Assembly: GCF_030816715.1 (NCBI RefSeq)
Contig: NZ_JAUSYH010000001.1
Location: forward strand, 3,162,001-3,226,000
Source: Streptomyces achromogenes
GTDB taxonomy: Bacteria > Actinomycetota > Actinomycetes > Streptomycetales > Streptomycetaceae
Reading direction: 5' to 3'
DNA length: 64,000 nucleotides
Positions 19,935 to 28,278 of the stretch are shown in pieces; within the stretch, counting starts at the first letter, position 1, and every line of letters starts with the position of its first letter. The notes beneath the pieces were generated by a model. It did no database searches and had not been told where the DNA came from. It worked only from the letters and a program-made list of their open reading frames with translations. A program made the position numbers and the translations under genes.

Positions 19935-20516
19935 ATGAGCAGCCAGCGCCCCACGCCCGCAGACCCCTCGCGCAGGGACCCCTCACGCAAGGACCCCTCG
20001 CGCAGGGACCCCTCGCGCAGGGACCCCGTCGACGCGATCGCGGAGCAGTGGGCGACGGTGCGGCCGGATCTCGACACCTCCGCCATGGAGGTGTTCGGCC
20101 GCATCGGCCGGATCGCCCGCGCGATGGGCGACCGCATGGAACAGGTGTACGCGGCACTGGGCATCGCCCGCGGCGAGTTCGACGTCCTCGCCACTCTGCG
20201 CCGCTCCGGCGAGCCCTACACCCTCTCGCCGCGCCAGCTGTCGGCGACGCTGATGCTGACCACCGGCGGTATGACCGGCCGCCTCGACAAGCTGGAACGG
20301 GCCGGGTTGCTGCGCCGCTCCCCCGACCCGCACGACCGCCGCGGCCTCCAGGTGACGCTGACCGAGCACGGGCTGGAACTCGCCGACCGTGCCGTCGGCG
20401 CGGGCCTCGCCGTCCAGACGGACGCCCTCGCCGCGGCCCTGAACGCCGAACAGGCCGGCCGACTGGCCGACCTGCTACGGGAGTTGCTGCTGTCCACGGA
20501 GACCCCCCGAAGCTGA
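19935..20516 (+). CDS. MarR-family transcriptional regulator
   Basis: 193 aa. After a repetitive tail the winged helix follows: ARGEFDVLATLRRSGEPYTLSPRQLSATLMLTTGGMTGRLDKLERAGLLRRSPDPHDRRGLQVTLTEHG, with the DxRG wing typical of MarR. Binds DNA as a dimer and usually represses a divergent efflux gene, here the DMT exporter. The N-terminus carries four near-identical DPSRR/DPSRK units encoded by a 15-bp tandem repeat. Start ATG is preceded by GAGGACGGGCGGA. Confidence 0.9.
   Translation: MSSQRPTPADPSRRDPSRKDPSRRDPSRRDPVDAIAEQWATVRPDLDTSAMEVFGRIGRIARAMGDRMEQVYAALGIARGEFDVLATLRRSGEPYTLSPRQLSATLMLTTGGMTGRLDKLERAGLLRRSPDPHDRRGLQVTLTEHGLELADRAVGAGLAVQTDALAAALNAEQAGRLADLLRELLLSTETPRS
19962..20021 (+). 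repeat. 15-bp in-frame tandem repeat, four copies
   Basis: Units of GACCCCTCGCGCAGG (units 1, 3 and 4 identical, unit 2 with two changes) encode DPSRR/DPSRK in the MarR N-terminus. Since 15 is a multiple of 3, copy changes would keep the frame. Confidence 0.85.
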
Positions 20517-20531
20517 CGACGTCCGATCCGG

Positions 20532-22463
20532 TCAGCTGTCGAAGGGCCAGGCGAAGCCGAGTTCCTCGGCCCGCTCGCGGGTGCCGCCGCTGACCCGGCT
20601 GTAGTGCTTCGGGTCCTCCTCGGCCAGCCGCCGCAGGGCGGCCTCGGCCTGCTCCCGCGGTGGCGCCCCGTCGTCCGGAACGGCCCACTGGAACACCAGC
20701 GGGTCCCCTTCCGGGCGCCCGGCGGCGAGGCCCGGCTGGTACCAGAAGTTCACCTTGACGGTGTCCGGGTCGTCGAAGCCGGTGCCGATCCAGCCCCGGC
20801 GCGCGTCCCACCGGGTGAGCAGCTCCGGACGTGCCGTCAGCCCGGCCTTGACCAGGCGGGCCGTCCTGCGAGCCCGCCAGGACCAGTCGCCGTCGGTCTC
20901 GGCCCGGGTGACCTCGGCGTCGTAGGCGGCCGCGTCGAAGCGGAGGGCGGGGACCGCGGGCGCGGGCCCACGGCTGCCGGGGAGGGCCGGACGCCGCCAG
21001 TCCTCCCACACCACCTCGTCGCCGTCGCGGCGGACGGTGACGTGCAGCGCACCGCAGCACCCCTCGGTGCACCAGGCCTCCGCGAGCCGCACCCGCCGAG
21101 GCTCGGTGTCCGCCCGGAGCAGCCCCTCGTCCAGCAGGATCTCCGGACCGTGCGCCGGACCGAACGGGAACAGCGCCGGGACGAGCGGCCGCCCGTCCAC
21201 GAGGACACGGGTCTCCAGGGATGCCCGCCCGCCCTCCGGGTCACCGGCCACGATCTCGATGCGCAGCCCGCCGCCGGCCGTGGCCGCACCGGTGAACGGC
21301 CGCCGTCCGGTACGCCGGATCCAGCCGGCCCGCCGCCGCCAGGCAGCGGCGGTGTCCGGATCCACGCCGGTGTCCGGGCCCACGCCGGCCGCACCGGTCC
21401 GGGCGGCGTCCGCAGACCCGCCGGCTGGGTCGCACGTGCCGTCGGGGTCCGTCAGGGAGGTCCACGCCGGTCGGGCCAGCAGCCGGCCGAGGGCTGCCAG
21501 CAGGCTCTCGCGACGGCCGGGCGGCCAGTCGAGCAGCGCTCCGGTCCCGCTGCTCAGGCTCAGCGCGAGCGAAAGCAGCATGGCGTGGTGTTCGAGGGTC
21601 GGGGTCAGCAGACCGGCCCGGCCGACGACGGTCTCGTACACGCCCGGCGCGTCCCGGTAGCCGAGGAGTTCGCCCGGCGCGTCGCCCTCGCACGCGATCC
21701 GGACGAGCAGCAGACCGGCCCGGGCGAGCAACTCCGGGTCGGCGGGATGCGCGGCGAGCAGGTCGGGCAGCCGGGCGGCCTCCGCGACGCGCCGGGCGGT
21801 CCCGGCGTCGAGGAAGCGCGGACCGGCGGGGAAGGCCGTCAGCTCCCGGCGGACGGCCGCGTCGTCCGCCTCCACCGATGCCGATACCGATACCGATGCC
21901 GCCAACGCCCTCACCAGCGGCCGGAGTTCGTGGCGACCGGCCGACGACAGCAGGCTGACGACGGCGCCGGCCCGGCGGTCGAGGACGTCCAGAGCCTGCA
22001 GCGCCGCGCCGGTGAGGGAACGCACCAGACCGAGCACGAAGACGTGCGGGACGTCCTCGGGTTCGCCCACGCGGGCGAGCAGGGCGAGGCCGACGGTGAC
22101 GGCGGGGACGGTGGTGCCGGTCCTGGTCAGCTGCCGGGCCAGCGAGCGGGCCGCCGGGCGGTGCTCGGCCGGCAGCGGCAGCGCCGCGACGGCGTACAGG
22201 ACCGCCCTGCGGTGGCAGGCCCGGACGCCGAGTTCGGCGAACCGGCGGTGCAGGGCCACCGCGTCCGCCGGCAGCGGGTCCAGTGCTCCCGGGACGACGA
22301 CCGCCGCCTCCTTGTGGGACAGCGTGGGATCCTCCGCACGGGCTTCGGCCGGGGAGCCGGGGAGGTCGAAACCGCGGCCCGGCGGGAGGCCCTCCGGGGA
22401 CTGCCGCCGCAGGCTCAGCGCCTGTTCGTACAGCGCGGGCGGGAGATCGTCCGGGGGGCTCAC
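20532..22463 (-). CDS. Large hypothetical protein
   Basis: 643 aa, soluble, unrecognised. The first 330 residues are Leu/Ala-rich helices suggestive of a helical-repeat fold (LSLALSLSSGTGALLDW), then a Gly/Asp-rich hinge (about 345-375), then a mainly beta C-terminal half with LRIEIVAGDPEGGRASLETRVLVDGRPL, a CTEGCCGALHV cysteine cluster, VVWEDWRRP, and a conserved-looking end RERAEELGFAWPFDS. No catalytic motif is evident. It is convergent with the MarR gene with 15 bp between stops. GTG start. Confidence 0.7.
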   Translation of the reverse strand: MSPPDDLPPALYEQALSLRRQSPEGLPPGRGFDLPGSPAEARAEDPTLSHKEAAVVVPGALDPLPADAVALHRRFAELGVRACHRRAVLYAVAALPLPAEHRPAARSLARQLTRTGTTVPAVTVGLALLARVGEPEDVPHVFVLGLVRSLTGAALQALDVLDRRAGAVVSLLSSAGRHELRPLVRALAASVSVSASVEADDAAVRRELTAFPAGPRFLDAGTARRVAEAARLPDLLAAHPADPELLARAGLLLVRIACEGDAPGELLGYRDAPGVYETVVGRAGLLTPTLEHHAMLLSLALSLSSGTGALLDWPPGRRESLLAALGRLLARPAWTSLTDPDGTCDPAGGSADAARTGAAGVGPDTGVDPDTAAAWRRRAGWIRRTGRRPFTGAATAGGGLRIEIVAGDPEGGRASLETRVLVDGRPLVPALFPFGPAHGPEILLDEGLLRADTEPRRVRLAEAWCTEGCCGALHVTVRRDGDEVVWEDWRRPALPGSRGPAPAVPALRFDAAAYDAEVTRAETDGDWSWRARRTARLVKAGLTARPELLTRWDARRGWIGTGFDDPDTVKVNFWYQPGLAAGRPEGDPLVFQWAVPDDGAPPREQAEAALRRLAEEDPKHYSRVSGGTRERAEELGFAWPFDS

Positions 22464-22663
22464 CGGGCGGTGGGGAACTCGATTCCGTAGGTCATGCGCA
22501 CCAGCCTGCCCGGCAGGTCTCGGCCTGTCGACGGAATTTCCTCACTGCGGCCCGCCGCCCTTCGGGCCGGACGCACAGCGAGAGCGCCGGTCCCGCCGTG
22601 CACGGTCTGTGCGCACGTGCGGTGGGACCGGCGCCCTCGGGGAGCGTGCCGAGAACGGGAGCC

Positions 22664-22948
22664 TCAGGCCTTGGCGGCCTTGGCCTTCCCCCGGACGGAG
22701 ATGTTGGAGCTGGTGTCGTCGCCCCGGTCCTTCGACCTGTCCAGGACCCACACCAGTCCGGCGATCAGCGCGAACAGGGCGAGCGGGGCCACGACGTAGA
22801 GGCCCAGCGTCTCGACGACGCTGAGACCCGGGCCGGGGTCGTCGCCGTCGTCGCGGCTCACCGCGAGCGCGGGGGACGACATGAGCAGCATCATCAGCGT
22901 CGTACCGGCAGCCAGGGCGCCGGCGCGCAGGGCGTTCTTCTTGTCCAC
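22664..22948 (-). CDS. Small membrane protein with signal peptide
   Basis: 94 aa from GTG 22948. An N-terminal signal-like segment (ALRAGALAAGTTLMMLLMSSPALAV) is followed by a short Asp-rich extracytoplasmic stretch, one membrane helix (LYVVAPLALFALIAGLVWVLDR) and a basic cytoplasmic tail. An alternative upstream start at 23020 would add 24 residues without signal-peptide character. TAACTT lies 7 nt before the GTG, so a leaderless transcript is possible. It follows malQ on the same strand. Function unknown. Confidence 0.65.
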   Translation of the reverse strand: MDKKNALRAGALAAGTTLMMLLMSSPALAVSRDDGDDPGPGLSVVETLGLYVVAPLALFALIAGLVWVLDRSKDRGDDTSSNISVRGKAKAAKA

Positions 22949-23015
22949 GGTGCCCAAGTTAGCGAACGGCGTCCGGGCGCGCGCGTCCGGGGTGCCGTCC
23001 GAGGCGCGGGCGACC

Positions 23016-23082
23016 GTCACGTCCCCTCCCGGGCGTCGCCGAGGAAGCGCGGGACAGTCGTCACGTCCCCTCCCGGGCGTCG
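23016..23082. repeat. 23-bp direct repeat duplicating the malQ 3' end
   Basis: GTCACGTCCCCTCCCGGGCG plus TCG occurs at 23016-23038 and 23060-23082. The second copy encodes the last codons of malQ (DAREGT, stop) and the first repeats them downstream, so malQ's 3' end was duplicated locally. Confidence 0.8.
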
Positions 23083-25238
23083 TCGCCGGACGGTTCGCCC
23101 CGCAGGCCGCCGAACGGCTGTTCCACCGTGTCGCCGGACGGCTCGCCGCCCGTGTCGTCGGCCGGGCGTTCCTGATCCGGTGCCCGCAGGACGTCCATCA
23201 GCGCGTGCAGTCGCGGGGAGGCCGCCAGTTGTTCCAGCGTGACCGGGCGGCCCTCGGCGTCCGCGATCGGCAGTCGCCAGTTCGGGTACTGGTCCCAGGT
23301 GCCGGGCAGGTTCTGCGGGCGGCGGTCGCCGACGCCGTCCGGCAGCCAGACGCCGATCATGCGGGCCGGGCTGCGCAGCAGGAAGCGGTGGACGGCCTGG
23401 ACCTCGGCCTCCTCCGAGGAGGCGTCGCTGCCGCCGCCGGTGCCGGCCAGGAGCCCGAGGCGGCTGAGCTCGGCCAGCCATTCGGCGGTGTCGTTGGCGG
23501 CCTCGGTGCGCTCCTCCTCCAGCGGCCGGGTCAGCAGGCCCAGCCGGTCGCGGAGTTCGACGTGCTCGCCGGTGAGCCGGGCGGCCGTGGACGGCAGGTC
23601 GTGCGTGGTCGCGGTGGCCAGGCAGTCGGCCCGCCAGCGGTCGGGGGACAGCGGACGTCTGTCGCCCTCCCAGTCCCGTTCGAACCACAGGACGGAGGTG
23701 CCGAGCACCCCGCGCTCGCGCAGTGCCTCCCGCACCCCCGGCTCGACGGTGCCGAGGTCCTCGCCGATCACCGCCGCGCCGGCCCGGGACGCCTCCAGCA
23801 CCAGGACGGCGAGCATGGCCTCGGCGTCGTAGCGGACGTAGGCTCCCTCGGTCGGCGGCTCGCCCTGCGGGACCCACCACAGGCGGAACAGGCCCATGAC
23901 GTGGTCGATGCGCAGCGCGCCGGCGTACCGGAACAGCGCCCGCAGCAGCCGCCGGTAGGGGGCGTAGCCGGAGGCGGCCAGCCGGTCGGGGCGCCAGGGC
24001 GGCAGACCCCAGTCCTGGCCGCGGGCGTTGAAGGCGTCCGGCGGGGCGCCCACCGACATGCCGGCGGCGAAGTACTCCTGCTGCGCCCACGCGTCGGCGC
24101 CCTCGGGATGCACGCCGACCGCCAGGTCGTGCACGATCCCGACGGGCATGCCGGCCTCGCGCGCGACGCGCTGGGCGGCGGTGAGCTGCTCGTCGGTGAG
24201 CCAGGCGAGCCGCGAGTGGAAGTCGACGCGGTCCATCAGCTCGCCCCGCGCGCGGGCGGTCTCCGCCGAACGGGGGTCGCGCAGTGCGGACGGCCACTGC
24301 CGCCACTGCGAGCCGTGCACCTCGGCGAGGGCGCACCAGGTGGCGTGGTCCTCCAGCGCCCGGCCCTGCTCGGCGAGGAAGTCACAGTAGGCGGCCCGCC
24401 GGCCGGGGCCGAGCGGCACGCGGGCGACGAGTTCCAGGGCCTCCCGCTTGACCCGCCACACCGCGTCCCGGTCGATCAGCTCGCCCTTGCCCAGGACGGC
24501 CTCGCGCAGTCGGCCGGCCCGCTCGAGCAGCGCGGCGCGCAGGGCGTCGTCCGGGACGTACGCGTATTCGGGGACGTCCTCGACGCGCAGGTGCACCGGG
24601 TCGGGGAAGCGCCGGGAGGAGGGCCGGTAGGGGGAGGGATCGGTCGGAGAGCCGGGCACGGCCGCGTGCAGGGGGTTGACCTGCACGAATCCGGCGCCGA
24701 GCGTCCGCCCGGCCCAGCCGGTGAGTTCCCCGAGGTCACCCAGGTCGCCCATGCCCCAGGAGCGGTGCGAGAGCAGCGAGTACAGCTGGACCAGGAGCCC
24801 GTACGACCGTCCCGCGGGCGTGGGCAGGCGGGCCGGGGCGACGACGAGGTGGGACGCGCCGGTCCGCCCGTCGGGTGCGGTGACCGTCAACCGGTGCACC
24901 CCGAGCGGGAGTTCCCCGACGCCGTCGTGGCTCTCGCCCTGCTCGGTCTCGACGTGCAGCCGACTGCCCTCGGGGAGGGCCGCGAGCGCCTCGGGCGGGC
25001 TGCCGCTCCAGCACACCACGGTCGGCGGCAGCAGCCGCTCGCGCAACTCCGCCTCCCGGGCCGCGAGCGCGGCGCGCACGGCCCGCGGCGCGCCCACGTC
25101 CACGCCCAGGGCGGCCAGGACGCGGGTGACGGCGGCGGCGGAGGCCGTGACCGTGCGGTCCACGGAGGGCTGGTAGGAGGTGGCCACGCCGTGCAGCGCG
25201 GCGAGCCGGGCGAGCTCTTCCCCGGGGGGTGCGGTCAT
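23061..25238 (-). CDS. malQ: 4-alpha-glucanotransferase (amylomaltase, GH77)
   Basis: 725 aa. Disproportionates malto-oligosaccharides in glycogen/maltose metabolism in the cytosol. GH77 landmarks are present: SWGMGDLGDL and VQVNPLHA in the substrate site, the nucleophile in LRIDHVMGLFRLWWVP, the acid/base in IGEDLGTVEP, and TTHDLPST. The N-terminal about 140 residues form the extra domain common in actinobacterial MalQ. ATG 25238 directly abuts the stop codon of a 64-codon upstream frame, implying translational coupling. The C-terminal 40 residues are low complexity with GGEPSGD-like repeats. Confidence 0.96.
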   Translation of the reverse strand: MTAPPGEELARLAALHGVATSYQPSVDRTVTASAAAVTRVLAALGVDVGAPRAVRAALAAREAELRERLLPPTVVCWSGSPPEALAALPEGSRLHVETEQGESHDGVGELPLGVHRLTVTAPDGRTGASHLVVAPARLPTPAGRSYGLLVQLYSLLSHRSWGMGDLGDLGELTGWAGRTLGAGFVQVNPLHAAVPGSPTDPSPYRPSSRRFPDPVHLRVEDVPEYAYVPDDALRAALLERAGRLREAVLGKGELIDRDAVWRVKREALELVARVPLGPGRRAAYCDFLAEQGRALEDHATWCALAEVHGSQWRQWPSALRDPRSAETARARGELMDRVDFHSRLAWLTDEQLTAAQRVAREAGMPVGIVHDLAVGVHPEGADAWAQQEYFAAGMSVGAPPDAFNARGQDWGLPPWRPDRLAASGYAPYRRLLRALFRYAGALRIDHVMGLFRLWWVPQGEPPTEGAYVRYDAEAMLAVLVLEASRAGAAVIGEDLGTVEPGVREALRERGVLGTSVLWFERDWEGDRRPLSPDRWRADCLATATTHDLPSTAARLTGEHVELRDRLGLLTRPLEEERTEAANDTAEWLAELSRLGLLAGTGGGSDASSEEAEVQAVHRFLLRSPARMIGVWLPDGVGDRRPQNLPGTWDQYPNWRLPIADAEGRPVTLEQLAASPRLHALMDVLRAPDQERPADDTGGEPSGDTVEQPFGGLRGEPSGDDAREGT

Positions 25239-25433
25239 CTACGGCCTCGTGGAGTCGGAGTCCGCGGCGGCGAGCGGCGGCTCGCTGGTCAGGGGCTCGG
25301 CGTCGGGCAGCGGGGGTTCGCTGGTCAGTGGGGGTTCGGCGCAGGTTCCTTCGGCGCTGAAAGCGCACAGACGGACGTCTTCGGGGGCGGCGGAGAGCTC
25401 CGCCGGGCGTTTGGACCGGGGCGGCGCGATCAC
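25239..25433 (-). CDS. 64-aa Pro/Glu-rich protein translationally coupled to malQ
   Basis: GTG 25433 is preceded 5 nt away by a near-perfect GAGGAGG (25445-25439), and the TAG stop immediately abuts the malQ ATG. The product begins MIAPPRSKRPAELSAAPEDV, has two cysteines (RLCAFSAEGTCAEPP) and then SEPPL repeats (LTSEPPLPDAEPLTSEPPL). No known family. The strong ribosome binding site and zero-gap arrangement support real translation; it could be a leader peptide that sets malQ expression or a small protein of its own. Confidence 0.55.
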   Translation of the reverse strand: MIAPPRSKRPAELSAAPEDVRLCAFSAEGTCAEPPLTSEPPLPDAEPLTSEPPLAAADSDSTRP

Positions 25434-25924
25434 GGTGGCCTCCTCATCGGATACGACATCGGTTACCGCAGCCCTACCCAGCGAACGCCGGGCCAGACGT
25501 CCCCTCGAACGCCCCGCTGAACATCCCACTGGACGTCGTGCCGAACGTCCGCTGCCGACGCGCCGCGTCACACGCTGCCACATCCCCGCGCCATGGCGGC
25601 GGACGCGCCGGGTTCACATCTGCGACGCGGCGAACCGCGTCCGACGCCGCCGCCGACTCGGCAAGATCAATGGGGAAATTCGGAACACCCCGACACAATC
25701 CAGACGGTGAAAAATCGCCCCACTTTAGACAACTCGAACGACGGCGAGGAAAGCAACAGCGCCCCCTTTGGAAGAAGTTGACCTTTCACGAAGTGGACTG
25801 ATACTTTCCAGACACAGGCTGAAGAACCCTCAGCCGCACGGGGGACGGGGGATGTGGGGGAAGTGTGTTCTCAACTTCACAAGTGCCTGACCCCGTGCTT
25901 CACGCACAAAGAACAGGGGAAAGC
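25434..25924. other. 491-bp divergent intergenic region
   Basis: The left half (25470-25570) upstream of malQ contains several GAACGYC-type words. The right half is unusually AT-rich for the window and carries the promoter of the secreted-protein gene, a small hairpin (25817-25835, GGCTGA/TCAGCC) in its leader and a ribosome binding site. No convincing gene is seen on either strand. Confidence 0.5.
25778..25807 (+). promoter_or_regulatory. Candidate promoter of the secreted protein/ABC operon
   Basis: TTGACC (25778-25783) is followed after 16-18 bp by GATACT/TACTTT (25800-25807), giving a leader of about 110 nt. Confidence 0.5.
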
Positions 25925-26344
25925 ATGAAGCGCGGTACGCGCATCACCACGATCGTCGGCACGGCCGCCGTGATCACTCTGGCGATGGCCCCCATCGCCG
26001 AGGCCAACTGGAGCAGCTCCATAACCGGTGCCAGCGCCAGCTTCGAGTCCCGGCGCTGGTCGGACGAGCTCTACTCGCAGGTGAGGTTCACCGGCTGCAC
26101 CACCGACGGCTCGAAGAGCACCGACGTGCAGATCTGGAACGACATCTCGTTCCAGCCCGACGCGGCCTACGACAGCAAGACCTTTACCGCCTGCTTCAAC
26201 GGCGGTACGAGCAACGGCGAGTGGACCGACCTGCCGTCCGGCATGCGTGACTACTACTTCAAGATCATGAAGATCGGCGGCTCCACCTTCGGCCCGCAGC
26301 TGAGCGTGCGCACGGTGTCGGTGGACACCACCAAGGCCGACTAG
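25925..26344 (+). CDS. Small secreted protein of unknown function
   Basis: 139 aa. A clear Sec signal peptide (MKRGTRITTIVGTAAVITLAMAPIAEA) predicts a mature protein of about 112 residues starting NWSSSITGASASFES. The mature part is rich in Ser/Thr/aromatics, looks beta-structured and has only two cysteines (FTGCTTDG and FTACFNGG), likely a single disulfide. No enzyme motif. ATG 25925 follows GGGGAAAG. The next three genes encode two membrane proteins and an ABC ATPase, so this may be their ligand, substrate or cargo, but a hairpin between them (26365-26392) may uncouple expression. Confidence 0.75.
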   Translation: MKRGTRITTIVGTAAVITLAMAPIAEANWSSSITGASASFESRRWSDELYSQVRFTGCTTDGSKSTDVQIWNDISFQPDAAYDSKTFTACFNGGTSNGEWTDLPSGMRDYYFKIMKIGGSTFGPQLSVRTVSVDTTKAD

Positions 26345-26364
26345 ACGGCTGACAGACCAGCCCT

Positions 26365-26392
26365 GAGGGGCGTCCCGCACGGGGCGCCCCTC
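26365..26392 (+). terminator. Hairpin between secreted protein and permease genes
   Basis: GAGGGGCG (26365-26372) pairs with CGCCCCTC (26385-26392) with further inner pairs, giving a 12-bp stem and GCAC loop. There is no T-tract; it may be an attenuator that lowers expression of the ABC genes relative to the secreted protein. Confidence 0.55.
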
Positions 26393-26422
26393 TCCGGCCG
26401 ACAAGTGGTTCGGTGAGACTGC

Positions 26423-27703
26423 ATGAAATTCAGCACCACTCTGCGCAGCGGTAGTGTGCGATGGGCTGCACCCATTATTCTCCTACTGACATTCCTTTAC
26501 TATGTCGTAGGCCAGACAGCCCCTCTCTCGAGTTATTTCCATTACGCGCCGAGCATTGTCGCAGAGCCGCTTACGACGCTTTACGCGCTGGCTTATGCGA
26601 CGGCCGCAGGACTTGCCTGCTGGGAGAGTGGCCGTCTGAAAAGCGCACGGATATGGGCCTTGGCTCCGGCCCGTTCCCGCTATCGGATCGCGGCCAACAT
26701 CCTGGCCCCGGTGATCGCGCTCTCGTGGCTTGTTCTCCTTCTTCCCCCTGCGGTCTCACTCGCACGGTCGGCGACCATGCCCAGCCTCGACAGCCTGCGC
26801 TTGCCACTCGCGGCGATGGTGATATGCGTCGCACACGCGATCGTGGGGTTCGCCGTGGGCTGCTGGGTTCCCCGCATCATCGCCACGCCGATCCTGGCCG
26901 TGGCCGACTGGCTCGTCGTCGCCTTCACCCGGGCGATGCTGCCGTACTGGCCCCGCCATGTGTCCGGGCAGTTCGACACGATCGGCTTCGGCGAGGTGCC
27001 CCGGTTCGTCACGGCGGCGGCCCCCATACTGCTGGCCGGCGGCATCGCCGTCGGACTGCTCCTCCTCTGGCTGCCCTTCGGGTGGCGCCTGCTCCGGGTC
27101 GCCCTCGCGGCCGCGGTCGCCGTGGGCGGCGTCTTCGGGGCCTACCGCATCACCGCCGACTGGTCGGCCACTCCGCCGATCACCACCGGGAACGTGGCGA
27201 TGGCGTGCACCGGCAGCGCGCCGCGCATGTGCGTGCCGGAGTTCAACGAGCGTTATCTCTCCAAGGCGCAGAGCGGCAGCGCCAAGGCGCTGAGCGTGCT
27301 GCGGGACGCCGGGGCGACCTCGGCCCGGCCCCAGCTGATCACCGACGGCTACGTCGACGGCCGCCACCAGAAGGCGTCCACGGACACCGAATGGCGCATG
27401 ATGCTGACCGTGCCCATACAGCGGGGCGACGCGGTGTACCAGGTCGTGGTGCGCTCGCTGAAGTTCCGCTGCAAGGAGGTCGACGTCCGTACCGCGCACT
27501 CGGCCTGGCTGTGGGCCGCCACGAAGACCGGGCAGGCGGAGGCCTACCAGATGCGCCGGGAGCAGGAGGGCATGAACCCCGAGGACCGGCAGTTGGAGAA
27601 GCAGATCAAGGCCGACGTCACCCGGGTGCTGGCCGAACCCGCGGCCGAGCAGACCAAGTGGATCAAGAAGCAGCTCGACACCTGCCAGGCGAACCCGTCG
27701 TGA
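26423..27703 (+). CDS. ABC-associated membrane protein with extracytoplasmic domain
   Basis: 426 aa. About six membrane helices occupy residues 12-240 (VRWAAPIILLLTFLYYVVG, LACWESGRLKSARIW loop, ILAPVIALSWLVLLLPPAVSL, LLAGGIAVGLLLLWLPFGW, VALAAAVAVGGVFGAYRI). A soluble C-terminal domain of about 170 residues follows (CTGSAPRMCVPEFNERYL, FRCKEVDVRTAHSAWLW, DTCQANPS) with conserved-looking cysteines. The stop overlaps the next start by 4 bp (GTGA), so it is translated with the second membrane protein and the ATPase. Looks like a permease subunit of an uncharacterised exporter or signalling ABC system. Confidence 0.75.
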   Translation: MKFSTTLRSGSVRWAAPIILLLTFLYYVVGQTAPLSSYFHYAPSIVAEPLTTLYALAYATAAGLACWESGRLKSARIWALAPARSRYRIAANILAPVIALSWLVLLLPPAVSLARSATMPSLDSLRLPLAAMVICVAHAIVGFAVGCWVPRIIATPILAVADWLVVAFTRAMLPYWPRHVSGQFDTIGFGEVPRFVTAAAPILLAGGIAVGLLLLWLPFGWRLLRVALAAAVAVGGVFGAYRITADWSATPPITTGNVAMACTGSAPRMCVPEFNERYLSKAQSGSAKALSVLRDAGATSARPQLITDGYVDGRHQKASTDTEWRMMLTVPIQRGDAVYQVVVRSLKFRCKEVDVRTAHSAWLWAATKTGQAEAYQMRREQEGMNPEDRQLEKQIKADVTRVLAEPAAEQTKWIKKQLDTCQANPS

Positions 27704-28278
27704 GGTGGTGGTTCAAGGCCCGGCGGGGACACACGCTGCTGCCGCTCGCCCTCGTCGTCTTCACCGCCGCGCTCTACGCCGTCCAGGACACCACGGTGCT
27801 GCTGCCGGCCATCACCGGCAGTCCCAGGGTCGCGCTGGCCCTGTTCGTCCCGGTGCCCCTGTTCGCCATCCTGATGGCGATGCTGGAGTCCCGGCTGCCC
27901 GCGGCCGAGGTCTCCGGAGTACGGTCCGTCACCCGGCTCGACAACCTGCTCGTCACCGCGGTCGTGGCGACCGCAGTACTGTGCAGCGTCTTCGTCGCCG
28001 CCCTGCAGGGAACGGGGACGGCCACGACCGGAGGGCGCAACGCCCTGTTCCTGACCGGCCTCATGCTGCTCGGCCGCGCCTGGGTCGGCCAAGGAGCCGT
28101 GATGCTCCCCGTGGGATGGTTGGTCACCGTCGCCGTCATCGGGTTCCGCGGGAACGTCCCGCGCTCGTGGACCGTCATCGCGCTCCCTGCGGACGACCTG
28201 TTCGCAGCAGCCGCCTCCCTGGTGGTGTTCGCCCTCGGACTCGCCGCCCAGATCCGCTCGTCGAGGAAAACAGCGTGA
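27700..28278 (+). CDS. Second ABC-associated membrane protein
   Basis: 192 aa, about six membrane helices (LLPLALVVFTAALYAV, VALALFVPVPLFAILMAML, LLVTAVVATAVLCSVFVAAL, ALFLTGLMLLGRAWVG, MLPVGWLVTVAVIGF, LFAAAASLVVFALGLAAQI). No soluble domain. GTG start overlaps the previous stop and its own stop overlaps the next GTG (both GTGA), tying it tightly into a three-gene unit. Most likely the second permease half of the ABC system; substrate unknown. Confidence 0.75.
   Translation: MRWWFKARRGHTLLPLALVVFTAALYAVQDTTVLLPAITGSPRVALALFVPVPLFAILMAMLESRLPAAEVSGVRSVTRLDNLLVTAVVATAVLCSVFVAALQGTGTATTGGRNALFLTGLMLLGRAWVGQGAVMLPVGWLVTVAVIGFRGNVPRSWTVIALPADDLFAAAASLVVFALGLAAQIRSSRKTA

Noticed and set aside
26461..27699. 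Long upstream extension of the second ABC membrane protein
   Set aside because: It is the out-of-frame shadow of the first permease; the GTG at 27700 overlapping the stop is the natural start.
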